From Autumnicola patrickiae (lineage in GTDB: Bacteria > Bacteroidota > Bacteroidia > Flavobacteriales > Flavobacteriaceae), in NCBI RefSeq assembly GCF_031846525.1, contig NZ_JAVRHM010000001.1, positions 434,001-498,000 of the forward strand: DNA of 64,000 nucleotides, given 5' to 3'. The notes beneath the pieces were generated by a model. It was not told the DNA's origin, searched no databases, and saw only the letters and a program-made list of their open reading frames with translations. The position numbers were made by a program, and so were the translations under genes. Shown here in pieces: positions 17,760 through 24,154 of this stretch (position 1 is the first letter of the stretch; each line of letters opens with the position of its first letter).

Positions 17760-18947
17760 TTAATCTAGAATCTCGGTAACCTGACCAGCACCTACAGTTC
17801 TACCTCCTTCACGGATAGCAAAACGAAGTCCCTGGTTCATAGCGATAGCCTGGATTAACTCAACAGTAATTGTAAGGTTATCACCTGGCATTACCATCTC
17901 AACTCCTTCAGGAAGGCTAATTGTTCCTGTCACATCAGTTGTACGTACGTAGAACTGTGGACGGTAGTTGTTATGGAATGGAGTGTGACGTCCACCTTCT
18001 TCTTTTTTAAGGATATAAACTTCAGCCTTAAATTTAGCATGAGGAGTTACAGAACCCGGTTTAGTAATTACCATCCCTCGTGATATTTGAGATTTCTCAA
18101 TACCCCTAAGAAGAATACCAACGTTATCTCCAGCTTCACCTCTATCCAATATCTTACGGAACATTTCAACCCCAGTAATAGTAGAAGTAAGTTTTCCAGC
18201 TCCCATACCAATAATCTCTACAGGATCTCCGGTATTAGCAACACCAGTTTCAATACGTCCTGTTGCTACAGTACCACGACCTGTAATAGAGAAAACATCT
18301 TCGATAGGCATCAAGAAAGGCTTATCAACATCACGCTCAGGCAGTTCGATCCAGCTATCTACAGCTTCCATCAAATCAAGAACAGTTTTAGACCATTTCT
18401 CATCCCCTTCTAAAGCACCAAGAGCAGAACCTGAAATTACAGGACCATTATCTCCGTCATACTCATAGAAAGAAAGAAGATCTCTAACCTCCATTTCAAC
18501 CAGCTCAAGAAGCTCCTCATCATCAACAAGGTCAACTTTATTCAAGAATACAACGATTCTTGGAATACCAACCTGACGACCTAAAAGGATATGTTCACGT
18601 GTTTGTGGCATAGGACCATCTGTCGCCGCAACCACAAGAATAGCACCGTCCATTTGAGCAGCACCAGTAACCATGTTCTTCACATAATCGGCGTGACCAG
18701 GACAGTCAACGTGAGCGTAGTGACGGTTTGCAGTTGAATACTCTACGTGTGAAGAGTTAATGGTAATACCTCTTTCTTTTTCTTCAGGAGCATTGTCAAT
18801 TTGATCAAAAGCACTCGCTTCTGAATAACCAGCATCAGCCATTACTCGTGTAATCGCTGCAGTTAAAGTTGTTTTTCCGTGATCTACGTGTCCAATTGTC
18901 CCAATATTAAGGTGCGGTTTGGAACGATCATAAGTTTCCTTTGCCAT
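17760..18947 (-). CDS. tuf: Elongation factor Tu
   Basis: GTPase that delivers aminoacyl-tRNA to the ribosome (395 aa). The G1 loop GHVDHGKTT lies at about 19-27, DCPGHADY in the 80s and NKVDLVDD near residue 136. Domains II and III follow, with RGMVITKPGSVTPH and the final REGGRTVGAGQVTEIL. It is flanked by tRNA-Thr(GGT) upstream and tRNA-Trp downstream. Only one copy is visible here. Confidence 0.98.
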   Translation of the reverse strand: MAKETYDRSKPHLNIGTIGHVDHGKTTLTAAITRVMADAGYSEASAFDQIDNAPEEKERGITINSSHVEYSTANRHYAHVDCPGHADYVKNMVTGAAQMDGAILVVAATDGPMPQTREHILLGRQVGIPRIVVFLNKVDLVDDEELLELVEMEVRDLLSFYEYDGDNGPVISGSALGALEGDEKWSKTVLDLMEAVDSWIELPERDVDKPFLMPIEDVFSITGRGTVATGRIETGVANTGDPVEIIGMGAGKLTSTITGVEMFRKILDRGEAGDNVGILLRGIEKSQISRGMVITKPGSVTPHAKFKAEVYILKKEEGGRHTPFHNNYRPQFYVRTTDVTGTISLPEGVEMVMPGDNLTITVELIQAIAMNQGLRFAIREGGRTVGAGQVTEILD

Positions 18948-19005
18948 AATTAATACTTATTTATTCTTAGTTATATATTAGTGTTCAATTTTATACAAAA
19001 ACAAG

Positions 19006-19077
19006 AGCCAACGACGAGAATTGAACTCGTGACCTCTTCCTTACCAAGGAAACGCTCTACCCCTGAGCTACGTCGGC
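19006..19077 (-). tRNA. tRNA-Thr (anticodon GGT)
   Basis: A 72-base cloverleaf on the minus strand with acceptor GCCGACG/CGTTGGC (one G-T pair), anticodon loop TTGGTAA and T loop GTTCAAT. The discriminator is T and CCA is not encoded. It lies 58 bp before tuf. Confidence 0.96.
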
Positions 19078-19078
19078 T

Positions 19079-19405
19079 TTTAAAGGGGCTTTTTTTCAAT
19101 GCCCCGGCTCACAATCCATTTTTCTGTAAACAACAAAAATAACCCCAAACCTCGCTAGGTCTTTAGGTTAAATTTAATCTACAACAACACAGAAAGCATC
19201 ACTACCTTCTGTTCTTAAATCCTGAGCCTGCAAATAAACAAAACAGAAAAACAAACTCTTAATCATTCCTTTTCCCGAAATAGTTTTGAAGAAAAAATTA
19301 AACTCTCCGTTAAATTTTCACCTCTTCACAAAGCCATCACGAACTCAAAGTTCCAGACTTTCTAGAATGAAAGGCCGCTCTTTATGCACACCTCTCCTCT
19401 AATTG
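19079..19405. other. Gene-free stretch between tRNA-Thr(GGT) and tRNA-Gly
   Basis: No coding frame is supported here. The stretch contains a weak hairpin GGGGC/GCCCC (19085-19105) with an A/T-rich loop. It also has a minus-strand TATTTTTG (19134-19141) that fits the TAnnTTTG -7 box, but without a properly spaced -33 TTG. A separate weak promoter for tRNA-Thr(GGT) and tuf is possible. Confidence 0.4.
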
Positions 19406-19478
19406 AGCGGGAGACCGGGTTCGAACCGGCGACATTCAGCTTGGAAGGCTGACGCTCTACCAACTGAGCTACTCCCGC
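19406..19478 (-). tRNA. tRNA-Gly (anticodon TCC)
   Basis: A 73-base cloverleaf on the minus strand. The acceptor GCGGGAG/CTCCCGC is perfect, the anticodon arm TCAGC-CTTCCAA-GCTGA gives TCC, and the T arm has GGTTCGAACC. Confidence 0.97.
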
Positions 19479-19615
19479 ATTTCCATATTACGATTTTCAT
19501 CATTGGGATTACCTAGCTACGCTCGATGATCCGTTCGGGTGGCCCCGAACACAAATTTTAAATTTGCAGTTTTACAAAAGCAAGCTTTTGACAACCGCTT
19601 CATTTAAAATTTTTG

Positions 19616-19697
19616 TGGGGAGAGCAGGATTCGAACCTGCGAAGTTAAAAACAGCAGATTTACAGTCTGCCCTCGTTGGCCGCTTGAGTATCTCCCC
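19616..19697 (-). tRNA. tRNA-Tyr (anticodon GTA)
   Basis: An 82-base class II tRNA on the minus strand with a long variable arm. The acceptor is GGGGAGA/TCTCCCC, the anticodon arm GCAGA-CTGTAAA-TCTGC gives GTA, and the T arm has GCAGGTTCGAATCCTGC. Confidence 0.96.
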
Positions 19698-19899
19698 AAT
19701 TTAATATTTCAGTATTTCATAGAACCAAAGCCGTTTTACCGACTCTGCTTTATGATGGTATTTTTTGCGGCTGCAAATAAATATAATTTTACAGTACCAT
19801 CCAAAGCATTTGACCAAAATTTTTCAGAACTTTTTTTTAGCTAATTTAAAATCAGCTTCTTAAAACAAAAGTTTTTATAATAAAACTTCAAAATTTCAG

Positions 19900-19973
19900 A
19901 GCCGATGGAGGGACTCGAACCCACGACCTGCTGATTACAAATCAGCTGCTCTAGCCAGCTGAGCTACATCGGC
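19900..19973 (-). tRNA. tRNA-Thr (anticodon TGT)
   Basis: A 74-base cloverleaf on the minus strand. The acceptor GCCGATG/CATCGGC is perfect, the anticodon arm GCTGA-TTTGTAA-TCAGC gives TGT, and the T arm has GTGGGTTCGAGTCCC. It is the first tRNA of the tuf cluster, right after the hpf terminator and cluster promoter. Confidence 0.97.
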
Positions 19974-19994
19974 CTTTTCACTATTTTCTTCAAT

Positions 19995-20018
19995 AAAAAA
20001 GCCCGCTATTTCTAACGG
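19995..20018 (-). terminator. Rho-independent terminator of hpf
   Basis: On the minus strand CCGTTA-GAAA-TAGCGG is a six-pair hairpin (one G-T pair) with a GAAA tetraloop, followed by GCTTTTTTATTG. It lies 55 bp after the hpf stop. Confidence 0.7.
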
Positions 20019-20022
20019 ACTG

Positions 20023-20053
20023 CAAATGTAATTAAATTATTTATTTCTCAAAA
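20023..20053 (-). promoter_or_regulatory. Promoter of the tRNA-tuf cluster
   Basis: On the minus strand TTTTG (ending at 20049) is followed after 18 bases by TACATTTG (20030 to 20023), an exact match to the Bacteroidota TTG-N17-23-TAnnTTTG form. The predicted start of transcription falls near 20017, inside the hpf terminator hairpin. Confidence 0.7.
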
Positions 20054-20072
20054 CATTTAAATAAAAAAATAC

Positions 20073-20375
20073 TTAAACATGAGTACTCATTTTTTCTTTT
20101 CGTTTAATTAGTTGCCGCTGCAGGGAGCTAACGCATTCATCAACACATTCTTCAAACTTTCTACAGGTCTTTTTCACCATGATGTCACCCCCGGGAATGC
20201 TTAGTAAAATTTCAGTTATTTTATTTTCCTTGCCACTCGTATTCTGAACCTTCAGATAAACATCTGCAAATACAATTTTATCATAGTAGTTCTCTAATTT
20301 ATCTAATCTCCTTTGGATAAAATCTACCAGTTTCTTATCAGCATTAAAGTTGACGGATTGCACATTTACTTTCAT
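20073..20375 (-). CDS. hpf: Ribosome hibernation promoting factor, short form (HPF/RaiA family)
   Basis: A 100-aa HPF/YfiA-type protein that binds the 30S decoding region and inactivates ribosomes during starvation. The fold's order is visible: MKVNVQSVNFNADKKLVDFI (1-20), then LDKLENYYDKIVFADVYLKVQ, then LLSIPGGDIMVKKTC and the helix CVDECVSSLQRQLIKRK. It lacks the C-terminal dimerisation domain of long HPF. It is immediately downstream of xerC, 33 bp away. Confidence 0.9.
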   Translation of the reverse strand: MKVNVQSVNFNADKKLVDFIQRRLDKLENYYDKIVFADVYLKVQNTSGKENKITEILLSIPGGDIMVKKTCRKFEECVDECVSSLQRQLIKRKEKMSTHV

Positions 20376-20408
20376 CTCCTATAAAATTTAAGTTAAACAA
20401 TAGTCGGT

Positions 20409-21299
20409 TTAATCTTTCTTGTTCCTGGGATGGGCTAATTGGTGCACTCTAGACAATTCTGCAATGTTATTATGGGTATAAACCTGCGTTGACGCAAGAC
20501 TAGAATGACCCAACAACTCTTTTACAGCATTTAAATTAGCACCCTGGTTCAATAAATGAGTCGCAAATGAATGTCTTAAAATATGTGGACTCTTCTTTAG
20601 CTTACCAGAAACCTTACTAAAGTAATTATTAATAAGCCGATAAACAAAACTTTCATAGAGTTTCTTCCCTTTATCAGTCAAGAAAAAATAGTCCACTCCG
20701 GTATCCCCTGCCACGACTACTCTTTTATCCAGGTAAGCTTCCATACTTTTAAGAACAGAGGGTAATAATGGCAAATATCGCTCTTTGTTCCTCTTACCTA
20801 AAACCTTTAACATTCGGTTCCGGACATCTACATCCTTAAGCTGAAGTTGTATTAATTCAATACGCCTGATTCCAGTAGAATAAAAAAGTTCAACAATAAG
20901 CTTGTCACGAGCACCAGCAAAATCATTAGCCTCAAAGGTATCCAGCACATTCTCCACCTCTGTTTCCGAAAATGGAATCTGCACCTTCCCACCAGTTTTT
21001 AAAGCTCTATGCTTTGCCAAAGGTGAAAACTCTATGTGTTTGGCTTTAAGAAGAAAACGGTAATAAGCTTTTAAAGAAGATATTTTCCGATTTATACTGC
21101 GGTTGGATATTCCGCTGTCAACAAGATTAACTATCCAATTCCGGATTTCCTGATAACTTACCTCGGCAATATTCTCCTCCTCGTATTCCTGAAGGATAAA
21201 TTCTGAAAAAGACTCCAGATCCTTTTTATAAGCCTTTACAGTGTGAGCCGAATAATTCTTTTCAAGCTGAAGATAATCAAGAAACTGAGGATAAGACAT
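20409..21299 (-). CDS. xerC: Tyrosine recombinase, XerC/XerD type
   Basis: Site-specific recombinase (296 aa). The N-terminal core-binding SAM-like domain starts MSYPQFLDYLQLEKNYSAHT. The catalytic domain has the full set: Arg in STGIRRIEL, HILRHSFATHLL (His-x-x-Arg), the second His in LLGHSS and the nucleophile Tyr in STQVYTH. This is probably one of the chromosome-dimer resolvases. A frame upstream adds seven residues read from the terminator-like hairpin, so the ATG at 21299 is preferred. It lies between rpsU and hpf, a common Bacteroidota order. Confidence 0.9.
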   Translation of the reverse strand: MSYPQFLDYLQLEKNYSAHTVKAYKKDLESFSEFILQEYEEENIAEVSYQEIRNWIVNLVDSGISNRSINRKISSLKAYYRFLLKAKHIEFSPLAKHRALKTGGKVQIPFSETEVENVLDTFEANDFAGARDKLIVELFYSTGIRRIELIQLQLKDVDVRNRMLKVLGKRNKERYLPLLPSVLKSMEAYLDKRVVVAGDTGVDYFFLTDKGKKLYESFVYRLINNYFSKVSGKLKKSPHILRHSFATHLLNQGANLNAVKELLGHSSLASTQVYTHNNIAELSRVHQLAHPRNKKD

Positions 21300-21304
21300 A
21301 AAAA

Positions 21305-21349
21305 AACTGTTGGTAAACAAAGTTATAAAACTTTAATTTACCAACAGTT
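21305..21349 (-). promoter_or_regulatory. Inverted repeat abutting the xerC start, terminator and/or promoter-operator
   Basis: AACTGTTGGTAAA (21337-21349 read on the minus strand) and TTTACCAACAGTT (21305-21317) are perfect 13-base arms with a 19-base loop. A run of seven T (21306 to 21300) overlaps the end of the 3' arm and runs directly into the xerC ATG. The loop holds TAACTTTG (21325 to 21318), an exact TAnnTTTG box, with TTG 16 bases upstream. It could end the rpsU transcript and start the xerC transcript. Confidence 0.55.
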
Positions 21350-21447
21350 AATATATTCATACCAAAGAAGCAGGACTTCCAAGGCTTTTAATCATTCCTC
21401 TCTAAGAGAAAGAAATACGAAATAGTTTCTGCAACGCAGAAGTTACT

Positions 21448-21642
21448 CTAGATCTCTTCCTGATCTCTTAGATGCTGAATATATTCAGCTTTTTGGATTT
21501 GAGCCCTACGTTCTACTGACGGCTTTGTGAAATGTTGACGGCTTCTCAACTGACGCATCGTTCCGGTTTTATCAAACTTTCTCTTAAAACGCTTCAGCGC
21601 TCTATCAATATTTTCTCCGTCTTTTACTGGTATTATTAACAT
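21448..21642 (-). CDS. rpsU: 30S ribosomal protein bS21
   Basis: Small basic ribosomal protein (64 aa): MLIIPVKDGENIDRALKRFK, then RKFDKTGTMRQLRSRQHFTKPS, with the YIQHLRDQEEI tail. In Flavobacteriia bS21 helps sequester the 3' end of 16S rRNA. The gene carries a full Shine-Dalgarno, unusual in this genome, which fits feedback on its own translation. It is first in the rpsU-xerC-hpf group. Confidence 0.96.
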   Translation of the reverse strand: MLIIPVKDGENIDRALKRFKRKFDKTGTMRQLRSRQHFTKPSVERRAQIQKAEYIQHLRDQEEI

Positions 21643-21646
21643 AGTG

Positions 21647-21657
21647 TCACCTCCTTT
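21647..21657 (-). promoter_or_regulatory. Strong Shine-Dalgarno of rpsU
   Basis: Minus-strand AAAGGAGGTGA lies four bases before the ATG at 21642 (seven from AGGAGG) and is a full match to the anti-Shine-Dalgarno. The neighbouring genes inspected (rplL, tuf, rplK) have no comparable site. Confidence 0.9.
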
Positions 21658-21679
21658 CTTTAAAAATTATTTAAGGCTG

Positions 21680-21709
21680 CAAATATAGATCATTTATACA
21701 AACCCGCAA
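21680..21709 (-). promoter_or_regulatory. Promoter of rpsU
   Basis: Minus-strand TTG (21709 to 21707), then 19 bases, then TATATTTG (21687 to 21680). This fits the Bacteroidota -33/-7 consensus and lies 38 bp before the start codon. Confidence 0.65.
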
Positions 21710-21764
21710 TTATTATTTGTTTTATTTTCGATCCTTTTTACTTAAAAGTATCGAAAAAGGTACC

Positions 21765-21799
21765 ACAAATCGATATTTGACTTTTTTGAGCATCCTCTA
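21765..21799 (+). repeat. Dispersed intergenic repeat, copy g (degenerate)
   Basis: AAATCGATATTTGACTTTTT followed by TGAGCATCC. It is a diverged match to the core TCGATAATTGCCATTTTTGA found at 35162 and elsewhere. Confidence 0.5.
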
Positions 21800-21871
21800 A
21801 ATTAAAATCAAATTGAATGCTGAACTTTAAATTTTGAATTAAAAACCATTTCAAAAGGAACCTCTAGAGTT

Positions 21872-21912
21872 ACTGAAGATCGAAAATTGGCATTTTTGGT
21901 CACCCTCTTTTG
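21872..21912 (+). repeat. Dispersed intergenic repeat, copy h
   Basis: ACTGAAGATCGAAAATTGGC then ATTTTTGGTCACC. It shares the ACTGAAGATCGA entry with the copy at 35404 and the GGTCACC end with the copy at 35356. Confidence 0.6.
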
Positions 21913-22008
21913 TAAATAATTCTAAATATTTAGATTTTGAAATAGTCCAGATAATGACTCACAACAATGACACCATAAAAGAGAATTCAGCACTTTGAAC
22001 TCCAAAAT

Positions 22009-23178
22009 CTACTTCGCTGCCGGCTTATACTCCTTTTTGTCAATTACCATTTTAGCAATAATTTCTTTTAAAATTTCAGAGGTACCGCCGCCAATAGGGC
22101 CCAATCTGCTATCCCTAAAAAGCCGGGCAAGGGGATAATCTTCCATATAACCATAACCTCCCAGCATCTGCAATGCATCATAAATCACTTTATCTGCCAT
22201 TTTTGTAGATAACAATTTAGACATACTGGCTTCCTTTACAACGTACTGACCTTCTCCCAGCCTCTTCGCTATAGAATAATTAAATTCCCTGCACATTTCT
22301 ACTTCGCTGGCCATTTCGGCCACTGTATGTCTTAAAGCTTGAAATTTATTTATGGTTTTTCCAAAAGCTTCCCTTTCAGACATATAATTTATCGCATAAT
22401 CCAAAGCATAATCTGCACGGGCATGGGCATTTACTCCCATGATTAGCCTTTCCATCGCAAAATGCTGCATGATGTAAGAGAAACCTTTATCTTTTTCACC
22501 CATTAGATTTCCAACCGGGATCTCCACATTATCAAATGACAATTCCGCAGTGTCAGAAGCCCTCCAGCCCAATTTGTCAAGTTTTGTAGCTGAAATTCCG
22601 GGCGTATCACGATCCATAATAAAGATACTCATCCCTTTGTCACCCTTCTCCGGACTTGTTTTTGCAGCAACCACAAGATAATCTGAATATACTCCGTTAG
22701 TTATAAATGTTTTAGATCCATTTATAACATATTTATCATCCTTTTTGACTGCCGTAGTCTTCATTCCGGCCACATCAGATCCTCCAAAAGGTTCTGTAAT
22801 ACAAAGACAACCAATTTTGTCTCCATTTATACTAGCCGTAAGATATTTCTCTTTAATTTCTTGATTACCCTCGGCTTTAACATGGGTCATTGCCAGGTAA
22901 GCATGCGCCCACATTGCTGCAGCAAACCCTCCGGAGTCAATTTTTTGCAATTCTTCCAGGAAAATAATCGTATAGAAAATATCGAGATTTAATCCTCCAA
23001 ATTCTTCTGGCTGATTTAGACCAAAATAGCCCATTTCCCCAAATTTCTTCCAGATAAACCTTTCAATTGTACCGGTCTCCTCCCATTTATCTATATGCGG
23101 AACTACCTCCTTCTGAAGAAAATCCTGAAAGCTTTTTCGAAAAAGTTGATGCTCCTCTGTAAAATATATATTGTTCAT
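22009..23178 (-). CDS. Acyl-CoA dehydrogenase family protein
   Basis: FAD-dependent acyl-CoA oxidation enzyme (389 aa, usual length). The FAD/substrate signature CITEPFGGSDVAGMKTTA lies near residues 125-142, and the second signature QMLGGYGYMEDYPLARLFRD near 341. At the position where short- and medium-chain enzymes have the base in EGT, this protein reads GGGTSEI. A Glu is present instead in AMERL (about residue 244), as in long-chain and isovaleryl types, where the base sits on another helix. A branched- or long-chain substrate is therefore more likely. It stands alone, between repeats and the HHH gene. Confidence 0.9.
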   Translation of the reverse strand: MNNIYFTEEHQLFRKSFQDFLQKEVVPHIDKWEETGTIERFIWKKFGEMGYFGLNQPEEFGGLNLDIFYTIIFLEELQKIDSGGFAAAMWAHAYLAMTHVKAEGNQEIKEKYLTASINGDKIGCLCITEPFGGSDVAGMKTTAVKKDDKYVINGSKTFITNGVYSDYLVVAAKTSPEKGDKGMSIFIMDRDTPGISATKLDKLGWRASDTAELSFDNVEIPVGNLMGEKDKGFSYIMQHFAMERLIMGVNAHARADYALDYAINYMSEREAFGKTINKFQALRHTVAEMASEVEMCREFNYSIAKRLGEGQYVVKEASMSKLLSTKMADKVIYDALQMLGGYGYMEDYPLARLFRDSRLGPIGGGTSEILKEIIAKMVIDKKEYKPAAK

Positions 23179-23277
23179 AGTAACTCATTTCATAGACTTT
23201 AGTTCCTAAAGAAGCAAAGTCAAACAATCCCGCCCCATAAGAAGAGGTGAGAACTACCGGGTTAACATTTATTTATT

Positions 23278-24141
23278 TTAATCCAACGTCAAATATAATT
23301 TAATCCTGTCAATTTTGTCTGATGGAAATTCGTTTATTTTAGACAGCTCTTCAAAAGACGCTATTCCTTCGTGCAGTTTACGATAATTGACAATTTCCCT
23401 TGCCAATTCATAATTAAAATAAGGGATTTCAGAAAGCTCAATGACTCCAATAGTATTTATGTTCTTCTGAAGAAAATCCGGAGCATCAATAACCCTGTAG
23501 TTCCGAAGCAAATTTTCTCTTGCTTCATAGTTAAGACCGTAAATATCCTTTAACTGAATATCATCCATAAAGCCGCCAATTTTACTTCTATAGTTGACAA
23601 TACGCGCTGCCAGAACTTCCCCAATACCATTCACCTCAATAAGTTCCTCTACTGAAGCGGAGTTAAGATCTTTTGTTGCGACAGGTCGTATTCCTGCGGA
23701 AATTACTCCGGAAGCTTTTCTTTCTTTTACCCATTCCGGAAATTTAAAATAAGGAGAAAGTAAATTTAATAAAGAATCTGAAACTCCTGTAACCTCCTGA
23801 AAATCTTCAGCAGAATTTATCCATTTTCCAGCTTCCCGAAAGCGTAATAGTCTATCAATTTCATCGGTTGACATTCCCAGGGTATAACCCTTAAAGTCGG
23901 TTATATAATTCGGATTAAACGGAAAATTTCTCACAGAATCATTCTGTACACGCGCGAGCTTTATAGAATCCAATCTCACTTGATAAAGCTGTATTTCTTC
24001 TGAAGAAAGAGGCGCCTCTTCAGCATTAGAAGAAAAACTCACAGTCAAATAGATGATCTGCAGAACGACAATACTACATACCAAAAGAAAAATCCCATTT
24101 CGTTGGCTTCTATTGAAAACAAAATGGGATTTAAATTTCAT
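23278..24141 (-). CDS. Membrane-anchored helix-hairpin-helix protein (ComEA-like)
   Basis: A 287-aa protein with one N-terminal membrane helix (GIFLLVCSIVVLQIIYLTVSF) and repeated helix-hairpin-helix DNA-binding units. The clearest is DLNSASVEELIEVNGIGEVLAARIVNYR at about residues 158-185. Further units are around FNPNYITDFKGYTLGMS and IGVIELSEIPYFNYELAREIVNYR. This suggests nonspecific DNA binding at the outer face of the membrane, as in competence proteins; the role is inferred. A longer frame opens at 24177 but would overlap the symporter gene, so the ATG at 24141 is chosen. Confidence 0.8.
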   Translation of the reverse strand: MKFKSHFVFNRSQRNGIFLLVCSIVVLQIIYLTVSFSSNAEEAPLSSEEIQLYQVRLDSIKLARVQNDSVRNFPFNPNYITDFKGYTLGMSTDEIDRLLRFREAGKWINSAEDFQEVTGVSDSLLNLLSPYFKFPEWVKERKASGVISAGIRPVATKDLNSASVEELIEVNGIGEVLAARIVNYRSKIGGFMDDIQLKDIYGLNYEARENLLRNYRVIDAPDFLQKNINTIGVIELSEIPYFNYELAREIVNYRKLHEGIASFEELSKINEFPSDKIDRIKLYLTLD

Positions 24142-24154
24142 TATGTAAAAAGAC

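Larger units (their letters stand above)
21703..22008. other. Gene-free stretch between rpsU and the acyl-CoA dehydrogenase gene
   Basis: A/T-rich and without a supported frame. It holds two copies of the dispersed repeat (21765-21799 and 21872-21912). Its left end carries the -33 part of the rpsU promoter. Confidence 0.6.

Noticed and set aside
20409..21299. Integrase of a genomic island next to the tRNA cluster
   Set aside because: The recombinase sits in the conserved rpsU-xerC-hpf order, and no attachment repeats or phage genes were seen, so a housekeeping Xer role is more likely.
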